A stretch of DNA of 64,000 bases, taken from positions 1,426,001-1,490,000 of the forward strand of contig JBCAMK010000017.1 of assembly GCA_038503065.1 (NCBI GenBank). The letters run 5' to 3'. The position numbers and the translations under genes are program-made. This DNA comes from Paragyromitra xinjiangensis (Eukaryota > Ascomycota > Pezizomycetes > Pezizales > Discinaceae). This document shows positions 12,354-24,755 of the stretch, piece after piece (positions within the stretch are counted from its first letter, which is position 1; every line of letters begins with the position of its first letter). The notes under the pieces are model-generated. The model did not search any database and had not been told where the DNA came from. It was given only the letters and a program-made list of their open reading frames with translations.

Positions 12354-14247
12354 TCAAGTTATCGGGATACCTCATTGCTTCCTCCTGTACCCCACCACTT
12401 CCCAGACTCCTCTCGTTACTATTCTTAACCATCCAGAGATCATTTCTACTGCTTCCGCGCTAGTTTGCCACTAGGTGATCTACTCTAGTCTCATGAAAAC
12501 TCAACTAGAGTTAAAAATTATAAGGCTGAAATATCACCGATGGGGCATACTGGCGCTTCGCTGGAGTACCTCCAAACGTGAGTTAGCGCTGTTACCTACT
12601 CTATGACCCGCTGACAATACCTGATGATTTATAGGCTACCCCCAACCCAACGACTGAAATATAAGCTTGCTTACGAGAGATAAAAACGGAGGAAAAATTA
12701 TTGAAAAAGAGGAAAGGGAACGAGTATTGAGAGGCTCCCAAATGTCTCTAGTTTACCATCTCCTCATGAACCGGCACCTAAAACCCGGGCAGCAAGCGGG
12801 TCAGAATTATTCTCAAAAGCCTACACTTTTCTGATCGATCGAGGAAATTTTTAAAGAACGATCAAAAATTAGTATACTTGCGGCTCACGCAGAGAGCGAG
12901 CCTCTGAATGGTAGGATACCTTCTTTTCGCTACATTCAGGACTACATTAGGTTTAGCTTGGGAATCCTTGGGTCGTATGTATTTCGAGAGTACGTACAGT
13001 CATGACCGAGGACTGTCTCTGGCCTGTATTGGTGAAGGGTGCCTCTGTCAATCGCTGCAGGAATATCGTTCCCGGACTGGGATCGCTGAGATATGACCGT
13101 TTTGTTTTGAGGCACTGCGTTTGATAGGTTAGGCAACAAGGACAGGCCTTCAGAATCACCAATTAAGTTGTTCTTAGTAGACCCCGCTTGTGGTTTTGGT
13201 ATTGAATCCCGTTGGGTTATGCGGGTGATAGGGATCTTTAATATCTCTACTCTACATATCCCCCGTATATACCCTGCCTATGAGATGGGGTGATGAAACT
13301 GAGCGGGGCGTTCCCGATAGTGCACATATGCTCTACTTCTTGCTAGTCGTTGAAATTTGCGGGGCCGCCCCGGCCCTGCATGCGTTCCGTCAAAGGTTGG
13401 GTGTGCACAGACGTAATACGTGTTCGAAGTGCCAGCGTTTTACCTAGTCCCAGCAATGCCTCAATATCACCTTGGCGCTGAGACTTGATTTCAAGTTAAG
13501 TTGTGCTTCTCGAGCCTCCAGGTAGGTATCGTATCACAATCCCCCCGCAATATCAGCCAATTGCGACAAACCTGCCCTCATTCCAAGTCGGCCGGCATAT
13601 TGGGAACAGGGCTGCGGGGCTGGTGGTTATTAGAAACTAGGCTAAGCATCAAAGCATACCAACTAACGGGATCCGGCGACTGTTCGGGCGAAGATGAATA
13701 GGGTGGTATTTTGTAAATCTGAAGACGGTTATCTTCGTTTATATAGTTGGCTAGCAATCTTGAATATAATTAAGGTTTGCATCTCTGATTTGGAGATAGT
13801 ATGCTTAATAGTACGCGAATGAAGTCTGTCTCAAGCGGGTAAACGGATGCTACATCCTTCGTCAATTTCCCGAGAATTGGGAATTGAGTAATTTGTGCAC
13901 TTTTGTGCGGGCACAATGCTGTATAACATCCTTAGCCAAAGAGAAATCGGATGGATACCTCGGAGTTTGAAAAGCAACTATAAACGGACACCAGAGGTTT
14001 GGTATGAAACGCGTCTTTAATAGGCCGGCCTTGTCACATCAGCGGCGAATATGCAGCAAATCATACCAATATAAGGCAACAGGACTACCTCGACTTCTTG
14101 GAGGCGTTTAAGCCTGAATGATCATAGTACTTAAGAACAGCTCTTCCATGTATACCTAAGATACAACTGTTGCCGTGTTTGAATTCAATATTTCCAACTC
14201 CGCCAAACTACACACCCCGAAGATCCAGCCTTTCAAGTACCAGAGAA
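12354..14247. other. Gene-poor stretch before the paralogue pair
   Basis: Only frames of about 60-70 codons occur in the first 1.5 kb, with no recognisable domain. The part next to 14247 should hold the promoter of the first 8-exon gene; no named element is visible. Confidence 0.4.
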
Positions 14248-16088
14248 ATGTCATCAGCGGATAGCGTGGAAGATACTTCGCATTTGCAGGTCGCTTCTGA
14301 GCTGCGGCGGCTGGACATCGTCCAACAGGACTGGTCGACAACTCTTAATTCGGCTCCTAAAGCGATTGGGATCTTAGGGGAGTGTATGATTACTGCATCT
14401 CTGAAAAAGGCATCGCTCGTTCATATTGATAATTCAAATAACGATGGTTTAGCGTACGTTATTCTCCCCTCACTGAAATAACAAGATATTGACCGGTGGC
14501 GAACGACTACTTCAAGAACTTCTTTGTCGCCGAATCTCATGAAATGTGCCCAAATGGGGACCCAGACATTTGTGGAGGCGCATACAAGAATGAACGAGAT
14601 TGCCATGAACGCTGAGAATGTTGGACGAAGAGGCGGTACTGTATGCTCTCCATCTAATTTCGGGATTCCTAAATCATAATTTATTGGTCATATTCTAATA
14701 TTTTGTCGATAGATTGATAAGGTTGTCCAACGGGTTGAAGGGAAAGATTCACCAGCTGCCCGACGGATACTCTCTCGGCAACTAGCAATACTCGACTCCG
14801 CAGCGATGGCTTGCACCGGAGAGGCAGACAAAATAAATGATTGTTTTGATGAGTGGAATGAATTCACGAACGATTTACTTTTTGCGATGAGTGTTCGAAA
14901 AGGTGATAAGCCAATTTCCAGATCCAGTGGAGGTGCCAGGCTATGCTAACAGGGGGTCTCGTTGGGATAGATGGAACGTACCAAGAACAGCAAGAAAAAA
15001 AAACGAACATCAGACAGCACAGAGCACTTAGGTTATCCAAGGAACAAGAAAAATCCCGAGCCACAGAGATGTTGCAAGAACGAAAAGTAAATCTAGAGAA
15101 AGCGAGAGAGGCAGCAGGTAGGACATTCATTCGGTAGTTTTTCGACGCTTTCCGCATTTATTCTGACATTTGGGGTGGCAAGGAAAACCACACAATCACC
15201 ATGGTATCTGGCAAGCACTCTTTTGTACTGAATGCCAGTCGCACGGCTCATGCGCCGCTGCAAATAATAATCTAGACTTAGCGCACGCCTATCACGACAG
15301 TCAATTGAAGGCACTTGAAGACGCCGAGGTTGCGACCATAAGATTAGAGGCTCAGTTAAAGAAGCTCCAATCAGAGGATGCTACTCTGGTAACTATGCAG
15401 GATCTAGCTATAATTTTTCCTAAGGGGAAATGCTAATGCAAATACGCCCCATCTTAGGAAGAGGTGACAACCATCTTATATCAGGGGATCCAGAGGTTGC
15501 AAGCTTTGCAAGTGGAGATCACCAACCTACTCGTTTTCTTCAAAACCATTGGACAAAGAGTTCGATTCTTAGTCGAAAAACTACAAACAGAATTTCTTGA
15601 GAACGTCGAGGATGGAGATTCTCTCGCTAACCATACTTGGGAAGATGTTCTGAAAGAAGTATACATTACCCATTCTTCTCACGCTAGAGTATACATACTT
15701 AAAACTATCTAGGAAATTAGGACGATCGCTGTCCGGACGAAGGCGCATTTCTTACTTATTCACCAAATTTCACTCGTCTACTCCGAAGTTTCGTTCTCAT
15801 ACATTCTGTCCGGGCTTGGTATCGTCAACATGCTTGGCCTATCTAGTAGTACCGAATCGAAAGAAAGCATGGATCAGAAGCAACACCAATTAGATGAGTA
15901 CAAGCGAACAGCTTCCGTCGGTGTCGAGGCTCTTACTAGAAAAGTCAGGAGCCAACAACCCTTTTCATATTTTTGGCTGTGTTTCGTTTCTGAGCTGATT
16001 GCCATCGCCCTTATAGAAACGAATTGCTATCGAAGAGGGGATCAAAGAGCTTATACATAGCACTCCAAAGTTACTAATTGACGGGTGA
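14248..16088 (+). CDS. Eight-exon gene of unknown function, tandem paralogue A
   Basis: Comparison with the neighbouring paralogue resolves eight exons: 14248-14453, 14517-14640, 14713-14902, 14953-15117, 15183-15388, 15458-15658, 15713-15943 and 16017-16088. All splice phases agree and the product is 464 residues. Introns are 50-74 bp, several with CTAAC-like branch sites. The protein is largely helical and charged. Conserved blocks shared with B include LNS.P.AIG.LGECMI (exon 1), KCAQMGT.TF.EAH.RMNEIAMN (exon 2), EGKDSPAARR.L.RQL (exon 3), FFKT.GQ (exon 6) and YSEVS.SYIL (exon 7). No signal peptide or clear membrane span is seen in the spliced product. It looks like an elongated helical bundle. 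I do not recognise a named family. Confidence 0.75.
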
Positions 16089-17076
16089 AAGAATTGGTGA
16101 TGGCATCTCGTGACTAGTTCTAGGAGGAAATTGTTAATAATCATGACTATTCTTATATTTTCTTATTCCCTAAAAATGTTACTTAGTTAGCTGGGAAGGC
16201 ACGGAAATTGGCAAGTTAGAAAGTTTTGGATATCTCATTAGTGGTCTGCTTGGGGGGTTGTTTTTTATATTGTATTCTCCAATATCCTATCACCCCCAGA
16301 AAGATATGATATGTGAAACACGTTTTCTATTCTAATGCAAGCATTACCGCCTTCGAAGCACAACAAGAACTAGAGCAGAATTTTATCCGAGGTGAACGAG
16401 AGGAAGATCTAGAAATGAGTGGCCATGAATCACATTGCCTGCACACATGGAAAAAGATGAAAAGATCTGACCCCCAACATATCATTCTCACCCCACCAAG
16501 TGCAGATCGCCCAACTTTTTTCTACTTGTGATATATGGGCTCGATCGTTTCGATCTTGAAGCACAAATAAAACAATCGTCGACTTAAATTCCCAGCGGCC
16601 CCTCCTACTTTTATGATTGGCACAGATGAATTCCTTACAGCGCCGATCAGTAGCGGCCGCGGAAGCCTCGTATTTAACCTGATATTGGCCTATTGTCGAG
16701 TCACAGCATCTCCCAATTATTACTTTTTGACCAATAGGAACGTAACTTAACTCAATCAGCTCGGTTACGTAATCGATCGTTTAGTCAAATGACAAAATAG
16801 GCACAAAATACTGCTCTAAAAGTCTGCTGCAAGCCCTGATAAGCGACTTTCCTGATCATGTAGTCACACCGTCTAGATATAAGTCCAATGTCATCCCCAA
16901 GGGTGAATGTCTCAAATTAATAAGTAGGCCCGAACAATTGCGACCAGAACAAGTATTTAATAGCAGCAACCCCTCACCAGCACCACTCCAACAGAACTCC
17001 CCTTGCGGTCTTGGCAACCCAATCCCATCTCCCCAAAGATTCAAATCCCCCCAAAACCATCAAAAACGCCGCTTTA
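16089..17076. other. Spacer between the tandem paralogues
   Basis: This 1-kb spacer holds no convincing gene. A 72-codon frame at 16313-16531 starts with GTG, not ATG, and shows no family. The promoter of paralogue B should lie in the second half. Confidence 0.4.
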
Positions 17077-18963
17077 ATGGGTGACCGTCAAGCTACCAAC
17101 CGTTCGAAGTCCGCTCCCCGTCTACAGTCGATTGATATTATTAAAAAAGATTGGGCAAGCGTGCTCAACTCAACCCCGGCAGCAATTGGGCTGCTTGGGG
17201 AGTGCATGATTGCCTCCTCTACGCAAAATGCATCATTATTACTTCTCCATAATCCAGACCTGGCGTATGTTCTTGTTTCCTCCAAACTCAACTGGTTAGG
17301 GGGGCTAATTTTCAAGTCCTTCGTTACCGGCGAACATGACCAAATGCGCACAGATGGGAACAACGACATTTACAGAAGCGCATTTGAGGATGAATGAGAT
17401 CGCTATGAATACAGAGGATATCGGGAAGACAGATGGGATCGTAATTAGCCCTTGGGCCTCCTTTTTTTCTCGAGGATTGGAGTGTTCTCTACTAACCAGA
17501 TTCAAAAGATTGATAAGATCATGGCGCGGATTGAGGGGAAAGATTCGCCTGCGGCTCGAAGGATGCTTGCTCGCCAGCTTACGATGCTAGATTCAGCGGC
17601 GACACTTTGTACAACGAAAGCGAGCGAGGTGAATGAGTATTTCGACACGTGGCAGAAGTTCTCGAGCACTCTGCTGGATGCAATAAATGCCCAAAAAGGT
17701 AGTCTTATGTATATGTGCTGCATATGAATTTATCCACGAATAGCAACCCGTACCATACTAAAACGATGTTCGCGAGAATAGCGGGAAAGGATGAAAGCCA
17801 AGACGAAATACAAAGCGAAATTGATTGGCGAATGAGGCGACTAGATACAATCTTAAAAGATATCGAAGAGACCTGGAGAAGGCTATACGAGATAAGCGCA
17901 CTTGCTAAAGCCGAGGCTGAACCGACTATCGAACCTACTACATCTGCTCATACCCACCCACCCAAATCAGGTAGTAGGTCTCAACTCTGTCCAAAATCTT
18001 ACCCATGTATGATCTGATAACCTAACTCGTCAGTCTGAGAGCTAGAAACCAGTTTCCTCAATATGGCAAAAGAGAAGATGGCACGTGTAACCTCACAAGG
18101 ATCTAACTATGTGACTAAACACAACACCAGCCAAGTGCGAGTATATCGTGAATTACAGCACGATTTACTTAAGACGCAAAAGAAAGATTTACAAGACAAC
18201 AAAGCTGCGATTTTGAAATTAGACTCTGAATTGATGAAGCTTAAGTCTACGAACTCCACTTTGGTAAAGCAGCTTTTCAAGTAACTTAGCAAACACATCT
18301 AATGAAAAACCCTAATACATTTACTTCTAGGCTGAAGTGACAAATTTCCTAAATGAAGGAATCCGGAAATTACAGGCTTTCCAGACAGAGGTCTGTTCTT
18401 TGCTTCATTTCTTCAAAACGATGGGGCAAAGCGTGAAACTACTAGTCAAGAAGATTACGACGGAATTTGTCGATAATGCTAGCGCTGGGGGTTCGGAAAC
18501 TGATCAGGGCAGGGAAGCTGACTTGAAAAATGTACACATCTCTTACCCTCTTAGTAGATGCCGGAGGTTATGCTAACATTCTTAACTCTCAGGAAATTAA
18601 GAGGTCTATAATCCTAATGAAGGCCCGATTCTTACTCGTCTACGGAATTTCCCAAGTCTACTCGGAAGTTTCGTTGTCATACATTTTACCTGGGATAAAC
18701 AAGATCAACTCGCTTGGGTTATCCTGTGACCCAGCATCAAGCGGGGAATCAGCCCTCAAAAAGGCCGATCTAAAATCATACACACAATTAGCAAGCAATG
18801 GCGTCAAGGCGCTTACCCATCAGGCAAGAACCATTTTTAATTTCTCTATTATGGCGTATCATAGGATTATACGGCTGACTAATTCCTGCAGAGGCAAAAC
18901 GATATTGATAGAGAAATCGAGCACCTCACTCAGGAAACCGGTACCCCAAGTTCGCCAAGATAG
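17077..18963 (+). CDS. Eight-exon gene of unknown function, tandem paralogue B
   Basis: The exons are 17077-17264, 17317-17440, 17509-17698, 17782-17970, 18046-18263, 18331-18531, 18593-18823 and 18892-18963, giving 470 residues. Exons 2, 3, 6, 7 and 8 have exactly the same lengths as in paralogue A (124, 190, 201, 231 and 72 nt) and all phases match, which strongly supports both models. Exon 4 encodes a charged segment and a Pro/Thr-rich linker not conserved in A. Exon 5 (TQKKDLQDNKAAILKLDSEL) and exon 6 are coiled-coil-like. Intron 7 appears to use a GC donor (CAG/GCAAGA) where A uses GTCAGG. The acceptor of intron 4 is the least certain junction. The function is unknown; A and B must be a tandem duplication that has diverged well beyond silent sites. 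Confidence 0.75.
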
Positions 18964-21169
18964 ATCAGCCAATACTTGTCGCCTGGTTAAGAGCTTATTT
19001 CGTCTGTTATTTTCTTTTGCTTTTCGCTAGCTTATCGGAGAAGGTTCTAAGAACCCAACATGTGGAAAAACCAAGCCTCTAGACCTGGCTCTAAAGGCAG
19101 CCCAAACACGATACCCGGTGCTAAATTTCATAAATACATGTAGGGTTGCCAATGATCGATATTCCTAACCTTTCTTCTTATAGTAAGGCTAGCATGGACG
19201 TGACTACATTGAAATCTACCATATCGACCAACCAAGGAATCACAGAACACTGTGTCAGGCACTACTACTCTAGCTTCAGCACCCTACGTTGGAAAAAGCC
19301 TGCCAGAGCCTAGCCAGGATTTGCTCGTGCGGTGAAGTATGGTGCACGCACTCATAAAGGTAGAATAATCAAATTTGCGTAAGGAATACCAAGGCCTAGC
19401 TAGGGCGTCAAGCCACCTGTCAAATTCCTCGATAAAACCCACCCATCTCAATATCACCCCTCCCAATACTCCAAGAATATTTTCCATTAGGAAGAGGCTG
19501 TTTGTTAGTATACAGGTGCCTGAATTTTGTCTCAAAAGTAAAGTATAGCAGAAAGGTGAGCTACGTATATCTGGTCCTAGAGGAGTATTTCTTAGAATGT
19601 TCCACCCCACTTTCTACAGCCAGAAATCGAGTTTTACTCCGCCATAACCAATGGTGAGAAGGCTCTGCGAAAAGATACAGAGCTTTTTTGCTTTGATTTT
19701 AGGTCCTGTATATTTTTTGGGTAATTTGGTTGACTGTGGGGTTGTAATATCGAGCCTAAAGAGGTCTAAAATAAGGAGTGCGCGCACCATATGAGAAACA
19801 GCCACCCCTCATCGTTTAGCAGCTTAATCGCCATAGGTCTGGGATATTGTTGCCTTTAGTCGGGCGTACTTAAGCTTTTACGACATTATCGACTGCAGTC
19901 ATCAATAATCACTCGATAAATTATCATGAGCCCCTGTGTTAGATATTTACCTCCTTTCGTGCCGCCTCTGGCCTTTCTCTATTATTTGGCTCTATTATTT
20001 ACTACATTTACGTAGGCTTTTCTACTATCTGGGTTTCTTACTATTCCTTGTTATTTATCTTTGTTTGGCTGTCGACTACTTAGGCGGTTATCTAGTGTAT
20101 TCTGCTTATTCAGAGGCCGCTTTGAGCATAAAAGCGTTGGTCGGCAAATATTATAGTGGAGGATGCCCTATGGCTAAATATCTGTGTATATATGGATGCT
20201 TTCTGCCTTTTCTTCGTTCCTTCCCTCTCTATCGAATATATCAAGCCTTCTGCCTAATCAATAAATATCACCTTTTATTCCATTACTTTACAGCAACAAA
20301 GGAACAATGAACACGGAAGTTAGACTTAATGATCTAAAAAGTCAGAATATTGAGTTATGCTCTCCCCTGATGAAACTATTGTTACTGTGCGTCTTCAAGT
20401 ACCCCAGAATCGGTATGTCGCACGAGATTATGTAAGCGGCTAGGTAATAAATGCACCTACGAAAAGCCTCGAGTAATTATTAGAACCCTGAATCAGGGGA
20501 CTTCCCACCCTCCCAGGATAATGGCGCCAGGGGCCAGGTGTCAAATAAATGACATACCTGGTTCCACGAGACAGTACGAGTATATTTACATTTACGCGAC
20601 CAACTAGATTCTCCATTTCAATCAGCGCACGCAGCAGTGTCACGCAGAAGAACATATGTTCATCATTTATGAGGGGTAGCGAAGGTGGGCGTGCGCCACT
20701 ACAAAATGCAGGGATCTTTCGGCACCCTGTCGATCCGCCTACCAAGGCAGCATCTCCAACGAACCTGCATGAAAAGCTCAAAATACACCGGCGGTAGAAT
20801 CATCTGCTTGGGGTCTATTGTTTCATGGAGAAATTCTCTCTGCTCTCTCCGTTTTGCGATGACATCAGTTTTGGCCGGTACCTACAAGTATCACAAGGGG
20901 CGCCCCCGTGACAACTGGAAGAGGGGACATGGTGCGCGAAACAACTATCCGAGGGCCGCGACATATATATAATCGTCGCAGTCTTGTCACGCGGGGATAG
21001 GCGGTGAGTCTTTAAGAGTGTTACTGTTTATTATTCTCCGCGCCTGCATCCGCATAATAAACATGGCTTCCCCGCAGCTATGTAACAGAAAGTCTCCTTG
21101 GCTATACACACCAACTTTATTCTAACCACAATTACACCAAACCGTCTTTTTAAATTATTTGGATCTAAG
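18964..21169. other. Gene-poor stretch
   Basis: The frames in this 2.2-kb stretch are short. One on the minus strand at 19284-19610 and one AT-rich hydrophobic frame at 19936-20310 show no family and no splice logic. No inverted repeats with target duplications were noticed. Confidence 0.4.
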
Positions 21170-23050
21170 ATGGGGATAGCCAGTGGGTCAACCCCAACTT
21201 GCAGCCCTAGTACCAATAGCAGCAGTAGCGATGAACCCGAGTTCACATTTCCGCCGGCTATCGCGCGAAGTTTGAGTTATCGTTCGCCATTAAGGAGGAG
21301 CAGTCTTCAGTACCCATTCCCGCCAGTCGTGGAAGGTTCTCTTCATAGGGCATCATCTCAAGTCACAGTGGCCCAACCGTATGGGGACCAGCCGTATATG
21401 ACTACGACTATTGGTCGGTCGTCGTCTCTGGCAACAATAAGACAATCTATGGCTTATTTACAGTCTTTTGATGAGCCACCGCAACCACCACCGGCTGGTA
21501 ATAACTGGACATCTTCATTAGCAACTATAACTGCTGCGCCGACACAAACAGTTGCGACCCAGACTGCTATGACCCAGACTGCTATTACTCAAACCTCTAC
21601 GAATTCTCTTACGGAGCAGGCCCAGCAGTCAACACCAGCATCTAGAAGTCTGTCTTTGGCAACTATAGCTCCTATCACTATCCAAACAATTCCGAGAGAG
21701 CCCTCTATAGAAGACTTCCAAACACCTGGTTTAAGCAGAGAGTCCTCACTGTCCTCAAGAACCTCAGGATCTATAAATTCCGTTCCTGAACCACCACCAA
21801 GACCGAGCCTTAACAGATCACTATCTCAAACAACTATACCCCCAGCACCAGTACACTCACTTATCGCACCCAGAACACCCCCACCAGCCATCACTAGGAC
21901 CGAGTCACAAAAAACAATAACCCCTGCTTCTCTCCATCTCCACTTCACCGAGCATCCACACAACCCCCCTCCAGCCAGCCCTTCACTACCTTCATCCACA
22001 CCAGATGAACTCCACCCCCACCATGCACGCTTTCCACACAACGTCCACCAACACCACCATCATCACCACGTAAAAACAAGCCTTCATGACACAACAGATA
22101 GTACTTGTTCCTGGTCAACTAATTCCCAGGAACCAGATCCTCGCTATGACCGTCTACTATTCGACTACCGTGTCATCGCACAGTCAATGCATGCATATCG
22201 GCAGATCTCAATCTTCCGTCGTTTCGGAAGATTGTCGATGGCGAACCTACTGTACTACCAAGACGAGCTAGCAGGTATAGAGAGGGCGCTAGCCAACGTA
22301 GATCGAGAAGAAACCCGATGGATGCAAACCGGTGTCAGTGAGAGCGAGGGCGAGAAACACGAGTTACGGGAAACACGAGTAAAGCTAATGAAAATGCTCC
22401 GAGAAACCTTAAAAAACTACTGTCCGTGCCCCCCCTCAACATCCCCTCAAAACTAACCCACCTACTTCACAGACGAAGCCCTCCTCCTCCAAGAACAAAT
22501 ATTCACCTCCCTCGACCCTCCCCGCTCAGTCGACAGCCGTCTCCTCGCCGCCCTCGAAGACCCCTCCGCATCACCTGGCGACTCCTCTCCCTTCTCCGGA
22601 ACCGTCAACAGCGACGACCTAGTCGCACTCGGCCTCGGCGGCCGTGACTCCCTCGAAAAACTCGTTGGTCGTATAGTCCCCGCGCTCTTCCCACACCGCG
22701 ACCCCAGCGTCGAAGACGTACGACATCGTAATCTCTCGCAGAAAGATATAGCCTCTATACTATCACCTTTCACGAGAAGGATTACTAGATTGATTATTGC
22801 GATCGCGACTACGGCGATGATGTTGGGTCCTATGGTGATATTACAGTTTCTAACGAATGATGCGTGGAAGTTGGTGTGTATTAGTTTGTTTACGATTGTG
22901 TTGGCGTTGTTGGTTGCGTTGGCGACGAGGGGGAGGGGGGAGGCGATTGTTATGGTTATTGCGGCTTATGCTGCGGTGTTGGTGGTGTTTGTGCAGGGGC
23001 AGCAGGTTTATTGTGGTGGTTCTTGTGGGTTGGGTGGGAGTGGTACGTGA
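21170..23050 (+). CDS. DUF6594 family membrane protein with long low-complexity N-terminus
   Basis: Exon 1 is 21170-22421 and exon 2 is 22473-23050. The 51-bp intron has a GTCCGT donor, a CTAAC branch site and a CACAG acceptor, giving 609 residues. The ATG at 21170 is the first true ATG; the frame opens further upstream only from a TTG. Residues 1-320 are Ser/Thr/Pro-rich and probably disordered. They contain five related S-L-x-T-I type motifs and a run of six to seven histidines near residue 294-300. The DUF6594 region begins at DPRYDRLLFDYRVIAQ and includes RFGRLSMANLLYYQDELAGIE, then YEALLLQEQIF across the splice. Three hydrophobic segments at the C-terminus (IIAIATTAMMLGPMVILQF, LVCISLFTIVLALLVAL, AIVMVIAAYAAVLVVFV) fit the family, which is fungal, membrane-bound and of unknown function. 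The family call rests on remembered consensus, not a search. Confidence 0.82.
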
Positions 23051-24230
23051 TGGGGATGTGGAGGTGGGGGATATATGTTTCTTTTTTTGTACGATATATA
23101 GTTGGGAGATGAATATTATTACTTTAATTTCCGAACGGTCATAGTGGGTTCTTATGAGGTTTGGTCCTATAAGAGCGCCTATATAAACGCTCCTACGTTA
23201 CCCTACCTTGACCCAAGCTATCAACCAACGCCATGTCCAACTACACATGCGCATTAATAAATTCACTGCGAACAACCCCCTATCGTGTAAGACCCGAAGC
23301 ATAACTGCATGGTAGGGGTGTTTAGAGCCTAGAACTGTACCAGGTACAAAGCAACCCGAATTCGGGAACAGAGTTCACCTGTGTTACATAAGCAGACGAC
23401 ATTTCTATGACGACGATGATGATAATGAATTCATTAAGTACATCCAACCACCCAGGTTATGGTACGAATTCTAGGTCTATCCCGCACACATGTCTATACA
23501 CTTGAGCTCATTTCATACTAACATTCTGTCGATTTGAGGCAATTATGTACTATGTGGTGAAACCACATAAGAGAATGATTCGGAAAGAAAACACCCGTAG
23601 GATCGGGAGAGAGATAAGATAGGGAATGGATGTCGGAAATAAATCGTATGAGAGCGGTGATTTCTAATGGTTATATAAGCGGAGCTTATCCCAGTGTTCC
23701 TTAATAAAATCACTTCTTACCAGATTCACACGTTCAGACTCATAGAAAACACTAAATGTACTCCCTAGGATTCCATTTATTCCCTTAAGTCAATCCGAGC
23801 ATTGAAGCGTCAGATCCCCTCCTTAAACGCTTCGATCACTAAAAATCCGTAATAGGTAATAGAAACTCATCAACACTCTCTTGAAATTTCAGTGCTAAAA
23901 ACTTCCTAACTTGAAGGAATAGGATTTTAGTGCCATTGAGACCAACGCCGACATACTATCGACAAGGCATTTGCCTACGTTCCATATACATATCAGCCCC
24001 AGAGCAATGATATCCGGACCCTAGGCACCATAAAATATATAGCAACTGATTCGATGCGTATAAATACACCCGTTTTCCAGGTCTATCACCAAACTCATAT
24101 CACAACTACATAACACATCTTCATATCCCACCAACAGTTTCGGAAAACACGCGTCTAAAACACAACTCACTCTCAGAAAGCAAGGAACAAGGAGTATCTT
24201 CAAACTGGTTATATCACTACCAAAAGCCAA
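23051..24230. other. Intergenic stretch
   Basis: No gene is seen in this 1.2 kb. It separates the DUF6594 gene from the small orphan gene at 24231. Confidence 0.45.
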
Positions 24231-24755
24231 ATGACGAAAGGCTACCTCATTGATTTTCCCGACCTCGATCCGGAACTTGACCCGTTCGATGAGTCCCTGC
24301 CGCCTGGGGTGGTATCCTCTATATCTATGTGCTATACCATTCGGGACAAAATCTATAGAATTAAGGTAAAGGCTAAGGTTCCCGTAGGGATGCTTTACTA
24401 CAGCGAAAGCGATATGGAGGAAACGCCGTCTTTCGAAAAGATGGTGAAAAAAGCCGGGGTTGTGCTAGAAAGAATCGGCATAGTTCTCAATATTCGACAT
24501 ACCGAAGCACAAAAGGCTCTCAATGAAAGAGGAGCCGCTCAACCTCGGCTTATACATTCTATGCAGACAAACGTCGATAAATCCGTAAAGAAAATCACAG
24601 CGGCTCACGAAGCTGCACTTAAGTCTCTTGAATACCAAAATGGGGCCCCGCCCGCTACGTTCCACAAGGAGATTCCGCGAGCCTTGAATAGGTATCTTGA
24701 TCGTGTAATAGATCATAGGCCTAGGAAGCTCGGGATTTCTCCACCTCTACAGTAG
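24231..24755 (+). CDS. Small orphan gene, 174 residues
   Basis: This is a single ATG-started frame with a plausible context (AAATGACG). The N-terminus is acidic (DFPDLDPELDPFDESLP). It is followed by an alternating, beta-like section (MCYTIRDKIYRIKVKAKVPV) and then charged helices (NVDKSVKKITAAHEAALKSL). No signal peptide, membrane segment or known motif is visible. Composition looks like a real protein rather than translated noise, with few Cys or stop-prone codons. The function is unknown. Confidence 0.45.
   Translation: MTKGYLIDFPDLDPELDPFDESLPPGVVSSISMCYTIRDKIYRIKVKAKVPVGMLYYSESDMEETPSFEKMVKKAGVVLERIGIVLNIRHTEAQKALNERGAAQPRLIHSMQTNVDKSVKKITAAHEAALKSLEYQNGAPPATFHKEIPRALNRYLDRVIDHRPRKLGISPPLQ

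Noticed and set aside
14248..18963. The idea that the 8-exon pair encodes helical pore-forming proteins
   Set aside because: The helical character would allow it, but the spliced products show no hydrophobic hairpin, no signal peptide and no known motif of such families.
19936..20310. A hydrophobic 124-codon frame
   Set aside because: It is AT-rich, Tyr/Leu/Phe-heavy and without start context or splice logic; it looks like translated non-coding DNA.
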